The notes under the pieces are model-generated. The model saw nothing but the letters and a program-made list of their open reading frames with translations. It searched no databases and was not told the origin of the DNA. A stretch of 64,000 nucleotides of DNA from Plumapathes pennacea (Eukaryota > Cnidaria > Anthozoa > Antipatharia > Myriopathidae), in NCBI GenBank assembly GCA_964036295.1, contig OZ038462.1, positions 32,632,355 to 32,696,354 on the forward strand. Direction: 5' to 3'. This document shows positions 11,675 through 29,400 of the stretch, one piece after another; position 1 is the first letter of the stretch; each line of letters starts with the position of its first letter. A program made the position numbers and the translations under genes.

Positions 11675-12664
11675 TGGCTTGAAGTGCCTCACATGGCTTG
11701 ACATGCAATGGTTCATGAGCTTTCAAGTCACTTTAGATGTAACTTTAAAACGCACTTCTTAGGAGCAGCATAAAATAATGTTAATTGAACTCTGACCATT
11801 ACATTTAATGTAAGACCAGTCTTGTTTTAGGTTAATTACTAACAATAACAATAATATATTACTGTTAGTATTTAAAGTAAACACTCACTGTAATTATTAC
11901 CAAGCTCATAGAACTCTGCCAGACTTTGCCCTGGGGTATAGATTTAATTTTGACTGGTGAGGCATGGCTACAGATTGCCTGCCAAATATTTCATTGTGCC
12001 TAATATGATATATGCATATGTTTAGCTTGTTGATGGTTGTAATATTGTTTGTAGAGAAAAGCATAAAAAAAAGGCTGTCAACAAAACTTTTCCCAACTGT
12101 GTAAATGCATTGCTCATCCAGATGCAATGGGGCTATCCCTCTTTGGAGTTTCCCAAACTAAGAAAAGTGAGGAGTAGCACAGCCAGGTTTGTGTTGAGAC
12201 TTTGCTGCATGGTAGCCATGGAAAACCTGGGTTCGTTTAACAGTGAGTGTGCAGTACATTAAAACAACACTTGTGACAATGGAATCATTTGACCCAATTT
12301 AACAAATCATGTATGGAACTAATATTTCTAAGAATAAAAACAGCAACAATTGAGTACAAATTTTTTCTGATGTAAGAAATGGAAGTGAGCCCTCCTAATT
12401 TTATCCTGTAGAAACCGATTATACTTGACAGAAGCTGTCAGTAACAAGCGTTTGCCTTACTACTTTACTTGCAAAAAACTGGTAGCCTAACTTTTTTCCG
12501 TTACGGTTCAATATTTTATCGGTAACCACTGACAAGTGCCAGTCTAGTCCAATATCTGCTGATGTAAACCATAATAAATCATATGATCTCCAGTATTGTG
12601 ATACTTTGGTGTTCTTTTCAATAGTGCGGATCTTTTCCAAAACATCAGAACTTGATGAATCACA
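11675..12664. other. 3' flank of CA8-like gene and intergenic
   Basis: AT-rich sequence between the stop of the CA8-like gene and the stop of MBLAC1, which converge. No protein motif, RNA gene or clear repeat is visible. It presumably carries the 3' UTRs of both genes. Confidence 0.5.
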
Positions 12665-13285
12665 CTATTGTTTCTGTATTCCCTCCTGTTGAACCTTGAA
12701 CATGGCACCGTGGCCAGGAATAATCCAGTCAGCTATCTCCCTCACCTTCTTCCTGTGCTCTTCCTGCTTTTCAGGACATTCACTGATGTCGCGCCACAAC
12801 TCTTCGTCGTTCTCACGTTCAAATAGGTCCCCACAAATAACAACAGTTCCATATTTGGTGTTTCTTACAACAACGCTGACGTCGGAGTGAGTGTGACCTG
12901 GAGTGGGGATGACTTGAACCCAGTCTCCCTCAACACAGTATGGCACTCCTTCTTTGAACGGGTGATCCAAGTAAACATCCTTCTTGTGACAAATATCGTG
13001 TGACACGATGTGAGTGGCGTTCTGAAAAAGATTTAAATTTCCCACGTGATCCACGTGACCGTGGGTGCCAATGACAAAATTCACATCTTCCGGCTTCAGA
13101 CCATGTTTTTGTAAACTATCAATTAGGTTCTTTCCGTCCCATGGACTACCAGTATCGACAAGAATATTGACTGCCCCAGTGAGTAAAGTTATTGTTCCTG
13201 TGGCTCTGTATGTTCCATCTGAGTCGGTGTACGAGTAGCCTTCCTGAAGTACGAACACTTCAAAAGAAGTTTCTGCCGCCGCCAT
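12665..13285 (-). CDS. MBLAC1: Metallo-beta-lactamase domain protein, MBLAC1-like
   Basis: A single-exon, 206-residue frame forming one metallo-beta-lactamase fold. The metal motif THGHVDH is followed by later ligands in PGHTHSD, the Asp of CGDLFE and the His of PGHG, so both metal sites look complete. Length and intronless structure match animal MBLAC1. In vertebrates MBLAC1 has been linked to ribonuclease processing of replication-dependent histone mRNA; the C. elegans relative is swip-10. The start was chosen at the first Met (MAAAETSFEVF), whose codon lies 71 bp from the SCOC start on the opposite strand. Function in this organism is inferred from family only. Confidence 0.88.
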   Translation of the reverse strand: MAAAETSFEVFVLQEGYSYTDSDGTYRATGTITLLTGAVNILVDTGSPWDGKNLIDSLQKHGLKPEDVNFVIGTHGHVDHVGNLNLFQNATHIVSHDICHKKDVYLDHPFKEGVPYCVEGDWVQVIPTPGHTHSDVSVVVRNTKYGTVVICGDLFERENDEELWRDISECPEKQEEHRKKVREIADWIIPGHGAMFKVQQEGIQKQ

Positions 13286-13356
13286 GTTTAAAAACTCTCA
13301 AATCCCTGGGGCCGAAATACAGCGCGTGGCAAGCACTGGTGACAACCGCTGTAACA
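13286..13356. promoter_or_regulatory. Shared head-to-head promoter interval, MBLAC1/SCOC
   Basis: Only 71 bp separate the divergent start codons of MBLAC1 (minus) and SCOC (plus). Any core promoter between them must serve both directions, or one gene's 5' UTR must overlap the other's coding sequence. No TATA box is obvious. Confidence 0.5.
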
Positions 13357-16300
13357 ATGTCGATCACAACAACAAAGATGTCGGGGGACGTCGTTGGGAA
13401 AGGAGAGGCGACAATGGTCTCTATACCACTGTCGTCTGACGACGAATCCACGTCTGGTAAGTTGTTTTATGTAATGTAGGACTTATGAATAGTGCAGGTA
13501 CTTGACAAGATTAACTTCTTGGCTTTTTCTAATGTATACAACCGCGTACAAAATATGTTGACAAAAGTTGTTGTCATGTATTGCGGCCTTTCATGTAGAA
13601 TTGAACGAAGCAAGCCTGAAATATACTTAAAATATTCACATGTCTTGTTTTGGAAACATAGGCATTGTCTTGAGAATTAATTAGCAGCCACATATTTACA
13701 GTGGTAATGTTTTCCCCACAGTATAAAATCGTGTGTACTTTGAGTTAATATACAGATTTTTTTGTCTGTGTCATAATGTTGTAGCAGGTTTTGTTGACAA
13801 TAATTTAGTATGCCTTGATTCCTTTTTTACATGACTTTGTATATCATCTTGTGTCTTCATTGTGAGTGCTGAATATTTTAATAAAAATAAAAATACAGTA
13901 TCTATACATATCTGTCCATATCTGTCATTAACTATCTGTACATGTTTTGGTTTTTCTTCACATGGGACAGGGAAGCACCGTGCAGCACAGGGCAATTACA
14001 ATCCTGCTTCAAGAAGTTCAAATCACAAACAAGGTAGTCACATGCTGAAAAATCCTTTGATTGGAATTTGCTAAAATTAAAAACGTAATCACTAACTCTA
14101 AATACCAGAAGTGATGACTATGAACTGATACTCTCAAAGTTTACATTGTAAATGAGATTAGACAGGTTCAGTGGTCAAACAATTGCTCCAGCTACATATT
14201 TATGCTTTCAGCAGCATCATTGTTTGGTGTAAATGCACAAGCTATCCTGGAGTAATTAACACAAGAGATAGAATGCATCTTAGTTGTGTTGTTGTGTTGT
14301 TGTGGTGGATGAAGCCAAATTGGAAACAACCACCTGAAGCCTGGTTGGGAGCATTGGTTGCTGTTCATTATCCTGGATGCAACCTTGTACTGTTTATAAC
14401 ATGTCATTTTGTGGTTTTCAGGTGAAACAGCTGAAGAGGAATCAGATGAAGCTGAGGAGAAGGCGAGAACTATAACTCAAGTCCTGGAGCTTCAAAATAC
14501 ATTAGATGGTATGATATTTATGGGTTTTTTAGCTTGCTCTTCAACAATATTTACAAATGTCCTCTGACTTTGTAACATCTGAAAGGTGTTAAAAGTGCAC
14601 ATAAGCCCAAAAATGATATCTTTACAATCGAATCTACATGACGGAAATATGTTGACTATTAGAATAAGTCTGCGTTTTAACGCTGCGCCTTTGAGTTATA
14701 AAGGTTTATATTTTGAATATGGTAATGATGTGACGTCAAAGAAGGAACAATTTATTATACAAAGTCTTGTTGGCAGAGATAATTGACATTTTATCAACGT
14801 CCATTTTATATTTGAATTCTGTGTAAATGATTTTACCAAATACTTTGTATGAATCTGGAAACAGTTCCAATCACAAAGAGAAAGAAATACATTGAATTAC
14901 TCCTTTGACGTCACGTCATTACCATATTTGAAATATAAACCTCTATAACTTATAGGCACAATGTTGAAACACAGAAATAATCTAATAGTCAACTATTTAC
15001 TTTATGTAGAATCGATTGTGAAGATATCATTTTTGGGCTTATGTGTACTTTAAAAGCTGAATTTACAATATTGAACAAGGTGTCACTGCAAGAATAGCAT
15101 TAGCAAGCATCTTGTGCTACCCAACTTTCTTGAGCTTCTTCCTGGTTTTTTTGAAATCTTGAGGTAGACAATGTCTTTCCAAATAAGACTTAAATGATTT
15201 ACCGGTAGTACCTCCATTAATTGTGATATTATTGTTCTATCCCAGATTTATCTCAGAGGGTTGATGCTGTAAAAGATGAGAACCTCAAGCTAAAGTCAGA
15301 GAACCAGGTGTGTTAAAGTTGAATATGAAGTTTGTGGGGCTGTTTTGTTACCTAGGACTAATGGTATTGTACTGTATTTTGAATATAAAGTAAAAGTCCC
15401 TCACCAAATGAGTCTAAAAATTCATGACTGCAACCCAGGATTTCTGGGGACAAATAACAGTGTGATAATGGTGTACTATACATGTCCTGCAAACAGTATG
15501 CAATTTGGTACAGAAGGTACTACACACAAATTATCAGAAAGATTTCAATTTTTAATCTTCTAATGTTCCTAAATTCCTCAGGTCCTTGGTCAATACATAG
15601 AAAACCTCATGTCAGCATCTAGTGTGTTTCAACCAACTCATACTGGAGGCAAAGAAAGGTTAGTGTACATCAGTCATTGTTGAGACTGAAGGTCTTGAAG
15701 AAGCATGTGCCAACACCATTTGTTAAGGGTTAGTTTAGGGTTTTTTGCTTTTCTCCACAATCCCTGTCATTCAGTTACTTTTAGCACTAATTAGGTATAG
15801 ATCTTTCTTCTAGGTAAATAATTTATTACTGTTGATGCCTGCAGCTCTTTTTATTAAGGTTGAACTCAGATAACTTTTAAAACCTCTAGGCCTGGTTTTT
15901 CCAAGGCACGGTTAGGCTAATCCTGTATTTGGTCTAAACTTTCTTGTCATTTATGAGCCTCAAAATGTGAAGGTTTCGCTGGCCTGCACAGAAGCTTAAG
16001 CTGGAACAAGCTTTTTAATCCATCTGTGAACAAAACCTTGCTGTTTATTGGCAGAGTGGTTGAGAGAAAGAGTTTTGTTAATCCTGGATTAGCTTAATCA
16101 GCTTTCGAACAACTGGGCCCTGTAAATTATGGCTAGTTTATCACACCTGCTAGTGCCACTCATTGCAAACCTTCTGCTCTGCCTATCAGCTGTCTAAAAG
16201 GCCTCCAGCTCTACAACTGCTATAGCCTGCAAATACAGCCATCTCCAGCTTTTTGTGCCCCCAGCCTCCTTCTCCTGCTGCTGCTCAAGCATTACAATAA

Positions 16301-16488
16301 TGTATAGGAAGGGGATCAATTTTGGAATTAGTTTAACTTGAAATATGTTGCTAACTTTTGGAAATGCAAATTCACTGAATATAGTGTAAATAGATGAGGA
16401 TAACTAGACAATAGGAGTAAAGGTTGACCTTTCTTTCCACAGATCAAATTCTACAAAACCACCACCAAAGAAAGGAGAAAAGAGATAG
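13357..16488 (+). CDS. SCOC: Short coiled-coil protein SCOC, five exons
   Basis: Exons 13357-13456, 14422-14508, 15246-15307, 15582-15658 and 16443-16488 splice in phase to 123 residues, the usual SCOC size. The N-terminal third is acidic and variable. From about residue 50 there is a continuous heptad coiled coil with the family-typical stretches QVLELQNTL, LSQRVDAVKDENLKLKSEN and QVLGQYIENLMSASSVFQ, then a basic tail (KPPPKKGEKR). SCOC is a Golgi-associated parallel coiled-coil dimer that binds ARL1/FEZ1 and modulates autophagy and kinesin cargo transport. AATAAA lies at 16810-16815. Introns 2 and 4 carry the MITE-like elements listed separately. Confidence 0.92.
14589..15055. repeat. Long-arm inverted-repeat (MITE-like) element in SCOC intron 2
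   Basis: The left arm contains gcacataagcccaaaaatga and the right arm its reverse complement with one change. Pairing continues inward for about 150 bp per arm (for example tcgattgt and tgacgtcaaag regions), with an unpaired centre. It has no coding capacity. Confidence 0.75.
15890..16125. repeat. Probable degenerate MITE in SCOC intron 4
   Basis: Imperfect terminal arms (ggcctggtttttccaa against the complement of ttcgaacaactgggcc) with inner aatcctg / caggatt pairing. It is weakly supported. Confidence 0.35.
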
Positions 16489-16829
16489 ACATTATGGTGC
16501 AGCAATGATGGAGCATATTTACGCATTTAAATTTACTCAGAAACACATTGTTTTCAAGCTGTAAAGTTCAAAAATACTTTTCGTGGCATAACTTTTACAG
16601 GTTTATTGTTGTTTTGTTTTTTTTCTGCGAAGTCACGTATATTTAGTTTCTAAGTATCAAAATATTAATTGTAAGATTGCCTAATTGCCTAATGCCTAAT
16701 GCTGAGAAATGCAAACCAAACTCAGGTGAATTGAGGTGTACTTCTCGATTGCCGTACATGTTTGGTTTTTGTATAATTTAATGTATGAAAGGGCATCCTA
16801 TTCTGTATGAATAAATATGTATTTAAAAT

Positions 16830-18065
16830 TGTTTTCAGTTATATCGAATTGCAGGGTAGTTGAACTTGGAAACATTTTTTTATCGGCAAACCTGTACTGT
16901 GAATACACTGTTTATGAGCGTATTATTACTTTTGTGCCTCCTGGTGCCCTTTCGAGCCTACTGTATGTCTAGCCCCACCGAAATTCATGGCCTGGATCTC
17001 CTAAAGGCAGTTCATCGCATAACACACGATTTTGCATTAGAATTCGCAATGATTATGATCGAGCATCGCGAAACAATTCCCTGGAGACAGTTCGCACGTG
17101 GATGGGCATGCGCCTTTCATTTTGAAACACGTACAATCGAAGGAAATTTAACTTCATGAGACAGCAATGCTACTCTGCCCCTGATGAGAATAGCAATATC
17201 TTGACAGACGAATCTATTCTCAATGGTCCGGCAACACGTACGACACACCCCATTGGAGAGCTCCTCGGTCACCCATCCGTACCATCGTGAACCTTGGCAA
17301 ATCATATATACCTCATCCTATCACAAACACTACTACTGCATTGAAACTTCCAACTACTGCATTAATTACTACTGATTTCAGATCTAGACTGGTTTACGGA
17401 TTCAACCGGTCCGGCAGATTTTTTGTAATTTAGTTTTCAGCCTCCGAAAATAGCGGGAACTTAAAATGTTCACGCCCTGGTCCAGTGTCGCGTCTTGGGT
17501 GCTCGCACTTTTAAAAACTGATCACATTGGCTTGTCTGAGTTTATTCCTGCATTCATGTCACGTCACTTCACTCCCCACAATTCTTCTGTCACATTTCTC
17601 TGCACAAACACAATGGGGCCAAACAAACTACCGACCTAAAGTACAACAATCTGATGTGATCGGTGCTTATCTATAAAAGGAACTCAAAAACAACGAACGG
17701 ACCAGAATTTAGGCGTTCATAGTAATTTTAATTTTCGTTTGACAAACTAATTCAGGACAAAAATAACTTGAGTGGCGCCTCATCTTGCACAATGATCGAA
17801 TCAGGTCACGCAGTTATGGTTCGCCGATTACTTGCGTTTCCTAGTTCACTTTTCCTGACGTGGCTTAAGAATAGAACACGTACAGTTGTTCCTTCGAGAT
17901 TATATTGATGAGAAGCTTTCAGAAGTTACTATGCGCTAGTTCATGCGTGGTTGCGATCCGGTTGTGATCAGTCAAATCATGCTCAATCCAGTGTGTCTTT
18001 CGTGTGACCAGTTGCAGGCTGTTTACTGTACATCCCTTGACGATCGATGATTGCTGTACCATATT
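16830..18065. other. Intergenic, no gene seen
   Basis: The stretch between the SCOC poly(A) signal and the small membrane protein gene holds only short unsupported open frames. No repeat or RNA gene was recognised. Confidence 0.45.
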
Positions 18066-18284
18066 TCAACAGCCCGACTTCCCTTGTACCATGTTCGTTG
18101 CCGCTTCGTAAGGAAGTTTTACTCCATGCATCAGAAAGTTCGAGAAGTCTGTACAACCAGCGCAGCAGGCCGCGAAAGGAGAGAAAATCGCATAAAACAC
18201 TGCTGCGACGATACCAAGGGGCCATGCTAAAGCCAGAAGAATAATCAACCAAATGAAGGACCACAGCCAGCCGAGATTTGCCAT
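18066..18284 (-). CDS. Small hydrophobic membrane protein (72 aa)
   Basis: The frame starts MANLGWLWSF and holds a hydrophobic block over residues 5-40 (a WLIILLALAW helix, then IVAAVFYAIF), an ACCAGC cysteine cluster, and a short amphipathic tail ending NMVQGKSGC. A cttttgttttccctgtttgtag acceptor lies just upstream, so the ATG sits near the start of an internal or last exon; the 5' UTR exon would lie toward 18.4-18.7 kb, facing the centrin promoter. It resembles small conserved membrane proteins with one hairpin or two helices, but I cannot name a family. Hydrophobic pattern plus splice site favour a real gene. Confidence 0.55.
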   Translation of the reverse strand: MANLGWLWSFIWLIILLALAWPLGIVAAVFYAIFSPFAACCAGCTDFSNFLMHGVKLPYEAATNMVQGKSGC

Positions 18285-18768
18285 GACTTCAGGTTTATAC
18301 TCTACAAACAGGGAAAACAAAAGCGAAACGGCTGTAACTTATGGATCCGCCACTCGTATATTGGGTGTGACTGGCAAACTGTCATGCAGTGACGTACATG
18401 CACTGACCGTGAGGTCAACTAATCTTCTTCCTGTCATTTTGCCGTACCACAAATGAGAAAAAGAAAAAAACACTCTAGTATTGGAACGTTTGTGGATCAG
18501 AAAAAATAAAATAAAATGCACAGTATGGAATGTCATGTTTGATACACGCGTACACGCGGACACTTTACCGCGGCGCGCGGAGAATGGGGCGAGACGTTGC
18601 CTCTCGATGTTCCTGGGCATGAATTTGTGTGCAGGTGTCCCGTGCTGCACTGCGGCTGGTTCTTGTCGCCACCGCGTAAAAACAAACACTCGAGTTTGTT
18701 GTCAATACTTTCCCAACGAATCCAGCGCCGAAAATACACCGTACGGTCTGTCAGATTTTCAGAAGAGT

Positions 18769-24206
<5,438 letters not shown>

Positions 24207-24459
24207 AGTCCACAGTGTACTTTCTGTTTCGCCAAATTTCATCAAGAACAACTGTACAGCGCTTTGTGGGTCATGGTCCACTTCTCGATACTAAGTATTT
24301 ATGCAAACTTGGACAAGATAGGGACCCCAAGAATTATGTGAAAAGTCGAGCCCAGTGTGTCATTACTGATCGTGGCTGTCTGATGAGCTTTATAAGTGGA
24401 AGCTCAGTTTGACCTTGTCTAGATTTTCCTTCGAAATAATGTTTGACAATAAAGATGTA

Positions 24460-26340
24460 TGGCCAAACTGGAAAACTTTATGTCAACCACACACCAACAC
24501 CAAATTTTTCTCCTTTTCTCTAATTAGTATTTTTTTTCCCCATGGTATAAGGGATCGTTTACTAATTCGATTGATCTGAGATCGGTTCTGTACACGAGTT
24601 GAGAATCCGAGCTGAAGTTGTATAAGGGTCACACAACGCTATGCACAAGGAAGCAAGTACACGCGATAAATAGCTCTTCGGTAAAAGAAAAGAAAGCGAC
24701 GTATCTTGAACATTTGCATATTTCAAATCGGAGTACAGTGTGACAGCTCAGACCAACGCAGTAAAGAAAGGTTACTATGGAGGATGATAATAGACAAATA
24801 TGCGATTAGCTTGGAAGCTACCGTGGCTCATGACTGAGCGAATTTTATTGGGTTGTCGTGGGTCCCATCAAAATGCTCAAATGCGAGCGTTATTAAACAG
24901 CTATACAATCAATGTTTGACCATTATAATGAAACATGTTGATTTTACTGCAGTTGAATGATCACTACATGTAGTGGAAGGCAACACTGCGGGGTTTAAAA
25001 ACCAGAGAAATGACGGCATCTTCAGAAAGAAGTAACGACACTGCCTTCCTGGCAACTCCACACAAATAGCAAGTGGGCGCCCGCTAACTGTTGCTCTTTC
25101 CCTTCCTCTTTTTCTTTTTGCCTTTTCCGCCAAAAAAGAATCTCCTTGCCATGGATTTCTTTCCGACCAGAGCTTTGGCTCCTTTTTTGCGGCACCTACC
25201 GAGCCAAACAGCAGAAACTAATCAGTATAATATAATATATGAAATATAATACAATCACACAGACACCTGCCTTCGATCGCTCAAATACAGTATGTGAATA
25301 ATTTCAATAGTGGCTCGCATCTATTAGCTTAAAATCGTTGCATATAATCCTCCTAGTCGGTTTTGCATCAAATGTATCTCTTTCTTTTTGTACGTATTTT
25401 TATTCAAGTTTAGTCTTTGACAAGGCAGGTTCAAAAATGAAAAATAAATCTGGGCAGGTCTGACAGAAATTGATCAAATTAAGGAACAGTATGCTGGATA
25501 CAAGAAATGTCTGCTTCTAAAAATGTGTAAACAGTCAGGAAATACGACTGAATCGCAACTCGTTAGAAAGGAAACTCGAAAGAAGCTCGAAATACTCAAA
25601 ACTGAGCGATAACCCCAGGGACACGGCTTCAAAATACGTACTTCGAACATATAGATTGTTCCATATCCTTTTTCTTCTTTGGATTTAGTTTCATTTGGCA
25701 TAATCTACAACGTCGACTCTCCGTTTGGCCCATTACTTCGCGTGTGCTTGATCCGGTTAAGAGCTACGCAGCTGTTACTCGAAGATATCCAATTCTGAGG
25801 CAAGGCATTGAATAATTAGGTGTAGTTGTCATAAATGTCACATGATCGTGCTTTTGGCACAGGGAGAAAAAAATTCCTTAAACTAAGTCATTTTTTCTTA
25901 CTTCTGAAAATTGAAGTTGAAAATCAGGAATCCAATATTCTGTGCACAATTAAAAAAAGAAAAAAAGAAGAATAAAAAATACTCCCGTGTTTGTCATATT
26001 AAGACGAAAATCATGTTTTATTTATCAGGTAACCCTTGAAAATTAGTTTTTCTTTAAATAATTTACTTCGGAAAAATTCACAAAAACTTGTGAGGGGAGT
26101 GGGGGCTTGGGCTGGGTTCTTGATCGCGATCACAGACCTGGAGCCACATGTCATGTGGCAGCATGAACACTCTGTTTTAGCTGCCGATAAAGGACGCAGC
26201 AATACTATCTTGCCTTGTCGGATGGTCACATACGTGGGATGAGTGTTTGGCATCTCCTTTGCCCAAGGCTCTGGAACAAATATTCTTAGGTAAAAAAAAA
26301 AACAAACAAAAAAACAAAAAACAAAAAACAAAACAAAAAA
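24460..26340. other. Intergenic stretch, mostly unassigned
   Basis: Apart from the weak candidate at 25022-25701 there is nothing recognisable. An A/C-rich simple tract (aaaacaaacaaaa type) fills about 26290-26345. Confidence 0.4.
25022..25701 (-). CDS. Weak candidate two-exon gene
   Basis: A possible first exon 25642-25701 (MPNETKSKEEKGYG...) ends at a good gtacgt donor. A possible second exon starts at 25195 after tcggtag. Phase 0 joining gives 77 residues, but the other two frames of exon 2 are also open for some distance, one ending in a Lys-rich GKKKKRKGKSNS tail. No family is recognised. This may be chance. Confidence 0.18.
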
Positions 26341-26369
26341 AACATCGCCTGTGTTTTTTAAGCTCGCCT

Positions 26370-27146
26370 CACGAAGTGAAGGCGAGCTTGAAGTTGTCGC
26401 GGTGTCCTTCCAGGCTTCTGTGTCAACAATGGACTTCCAAATAAGGAATTTCCAAAGAAGGAACTTGTCAGTTTCCAAATTTGGGCATGGTCGTGTTACG
26501 CAGTTCGTTCAAATAGAAGACGTCGAAGCTTCATGTGGAATTTCTTGTTTGTCATGGTTGTTAAGCATTCGAAGTTTGTTTGGCCATTAGGCCTGGGTGT
26601 TTCTACGAATGTAGGGATTGTGCTGTGATTACGAAAATATACCGCGATTGAGCGACACTGAAATTAATGAAATGCTGTGATCATGAAACGCAGACATTGT
26701 GCTGTTTTGTAAACAAAGACCAGGCGTTAAACGAGGGTGCTTCTACAGCTGTGATTGACACAAGCTATCACGTCGCCAGATCGAATGGCAAGGATTGTGT
26801 TGCGGTAGAAACATCTGAACGTGAAATGCTTGACGGACGGTCGCGTTAACATTTTACGTGGAAGGGTAAAACTAATCGGAAGCGAGCGAGAGAACCGTCG
26901 CGTATTCCATTACGCAAAGTTCGAAGGCTTTTGCGAAAGAGCAAACACGTGCGGCGTAAGGTACGTCGCTACATAAGTAAATTTGTTCCCAAGTCGTCTG
27001 CTCTTGCCGAATGTTGTAAAAGGCATGAAACCCGTGCCAATCACTGTCTAACGAGGCACGCAAAGCTTGTAAATAAGAGCAAGATTAAGGTTCGCAAATA
27101 TGTTTATCTGTGTAAGCAGCGGCCAAATACGAAACATAAAAATTAA
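26370..27146 (+). other. Unassigned open region, possibly transposon-derived
   Basis: Two open frames on the plus strand, 26351-26590 and 26931-27146 (extending upstream in frame from about 26860). The second is very basic, rich in Arg/Lys with scattered Cys/His (AECCKRHETRANHC). It lies tail to tail with the Helitron-type fragment. I recognise no family. Confidence 0.2.
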
Positions 27147-27660
27147 GGCTTTATGTGGCTTATGTGGGAATGTCATGTTATTGGCCTTTGCACAACTTGG
27201 CATCTTACCAGCTTTGATGTTTTGATGACAAGTTCTACAAATCCGTTCAGAATTGTTCACACTTTCTTCCCCAGTGATACAAAGTTTGACTGATGCATTA
27301 AGATCTGAGTTGAATGAATGTTCATGACATCTAAACACACCAGCTTTGTACCAAAGTTGATCACAGCAAGTACACATAACTCAGGTCCACATTTAATATT
27401 TTCATGAAGTTGCTTAATAAGACCCTCAATGGTTTTTAATTTGTTTACTCTTTGTTTTTGCTTCGTCTGTTTTTCTTTTAGTCTCTCTAATTGTGGATTT
27501 TTTTGCCTTTGTATTTTTTTGGCTTGCCTCTTTTTCTTTAACAAAATCTGGGTCCTTTTCCCTTTTTTGGCCTGTCTCTCTTTTTCTTTCACATAATCTG
27601 GGTTTGCTTCTCTGTATATTTTCTTAGCTTTATCTTCTTTTTGTTTTACTTTGGGATTAC
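27120..27660 (-). pseudogene. Fragment resembling the N-terminal region of Helitron/PIF1-type polyproteins
   Basis: On the minus strand a Lys/Gln-rich region (KKKRQAKKIQRQKNPQ) leads to IKCGPEL, then after a frameshift to CTCCDQLWYKAGVF, SERICRTCHQNIKAGK and MPSCAKANNMTFP. Paired CxxC knuckles followed by an 'AGKMPSCAKANNM'-type motif are characteristic of the DUF6570-like segment that precedes helicase domains in many animal Helitron ORFs. The frame is broken once and no Rep or helicase motifs follow, so this is a relic. Family naming is from memory of the pattern. Confidence 0.45.
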
Positions 27661-28699
27661 TTTTTCTGTTTCATGTGCATTCTCATTAGCTTATCTTTAG
27701 CAAGATATTGTTGAACCATTCTTTGCTTTCTTTTATAATCTCTCAAATAAGCTTTTCATTCCTCAACAGCTGAAGAATCACAATCTTTCTTGTTTGAGCA
27801 ACTAACTGCACAAACAGTATTATCATTTTGATTTATATTATTTTGTACTGCACTATTTACAGCATCATGACTGCAATCTTGGCTTTGAACACAATTATTT
27901 GTCACCAATGGAACAGTTGAAACATAGTGAACCTAATCTAGGTGTCCAATGTACAAAAAGATTCTTCTTTGGAAGTTTCTGGGTTCAACTAAAGAGTGCT
28001 TTCTGCACAATTTTGAGCAGATTCTGTTATATGAATAATGTCTCACTAACTATAAAAGCAAAATAAAATTTTAAACAAAAACCATGTGAACCCTATCGAC
28101 CACCAAGAATGGGCGAGCTTTGAGCGGCACCGCTGCTTTGATCTGATACTCCCTCCGAAATTTGAAACAAAATCTTCACTTTTGTGCAATAACCGCTGAC
28201 TCAAAAGCAAGGTGACCGCACGGTCGAAAACCGCGTTGTCAGGAGTTGCCGCTGGCCAGTAAAACGCGGGCATGACTAGTCTCCTCGTGGTCTCAAAACG
28301 TGTTCAGGTATGTCCGCTTCTTTCTGGACTTTGAGCCGTTGCAGTGGCTCAATATTTCGCATCAAGTGTAAATATCACAACCTATATCTTTTTCTCCTCT
28401 TATTCAGCTCTAAGATTATGGAATTCGTTGGTATATTTGCTGATATTTTTACCAATTTGTATTTAGGTTGTCCAGTCATGCAACACAGGCGATCTTGACG
28501 ATCAACCGACAGAAGGTAATCCCTTCCTTTAACGAGTCTTGTGAGACATGTGAACTGTGTTATGAGGTGTACTGATGCCGACTTGTGAATGCGAATCAGC
28601 GTGTCAGCAGGCAAATTCGTCTGGAGCTCGAATTTTTACTCGGGGTGCGATGTTTTCGCCACTCTAAAAGTAGTTTCTCCTGTGAATACTATAGGTTAC

Positions 28700-29400
28700 A
28701 TTTTTTCTGTGTGGACTACACCAGAAGCACAAGTCGACAGCATTGTCCATTTCGCTAACTCATTTCACCCCACAATCAAATTCACTTGTGAAAAGTCATC
28801 TTCCGAAATTGTTTTTCTCGACACTAAAGTATACAAAGGCCCCCGTTTCCCCACAACAAACGTTTTAGATGTTCAAACGTTTTTTAAGCCGACAGAGACC
28901 TTCCAGTATACACACTTCTCATCTTGCCACGCTTTTAGCGTCAAAAAGGGTTTTATTAAAGGAGAAGCTTTACGTCTACTCAGAACCAACTCTGTTAAGG
29001 AACCGTTCGAAAAACTCAAACGAGAATTTGAATTTCGCCTCCACCTAAGAGGCTACCCACATAAACTCGTTCAAACGGTTCTTAACGAAGTCCAGTTCTC
29101 ATCAAGACAATCGGCTCTTAGTAACAAAACTCGAACATCGAGTAGGCCAGTCCTACCGTTTGTCACAACGTTTAATCCGGCCGTACCGAATCTCAAAAAG
29201 ATTCTTATGAAACACTGGCACTTGATATCTAATCAGCCGAACCTTGCTAGAATCTTTTCAGATTCTCCCATCGTCTCTCACAGAAAGGAAAACTCACTTA
29301 AAGACTATTTAGTCCGAGCGAAGATTCCCTCAAGAGACTATAACTAAACCAGCCCCCGGTAAACGATGTAGAAGGTGCGGCAGTGGCAACTTACACAACT
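28700..29400 (+). pseudogene. Penelope-like reverse transcriptase, C-terminal fragment
   Basis: An open frame to 29347 encodes the end of an RT palm and the thumb of the Penelope-like class: EIVFLDTKVYKG, then YTHFSSCHAFSVKKGFIKG, EALRLLRTNSV and RLHLRGYPHKLVQTVL. The catalytic YxDD region is absent upstream, so the element is 5'-truncated. The frame stops at 29345, and a Cys pair (CRRCGSGN) typical of the linker before the GIY-YIG nuclease continues in another frame. Penelope-like elements retrotranspose by target-primed RT with a GIY-YIG endonuclease; this copy cannot. Confidence 0.65.

Noticed and set aside
16860-17159. Plus-strand frame of 99 residues with a hydrophobic start
   Set aside because: No family resemblance, splice context or upstream promoter clue; it starts just past the SCOC poly(A) signal.
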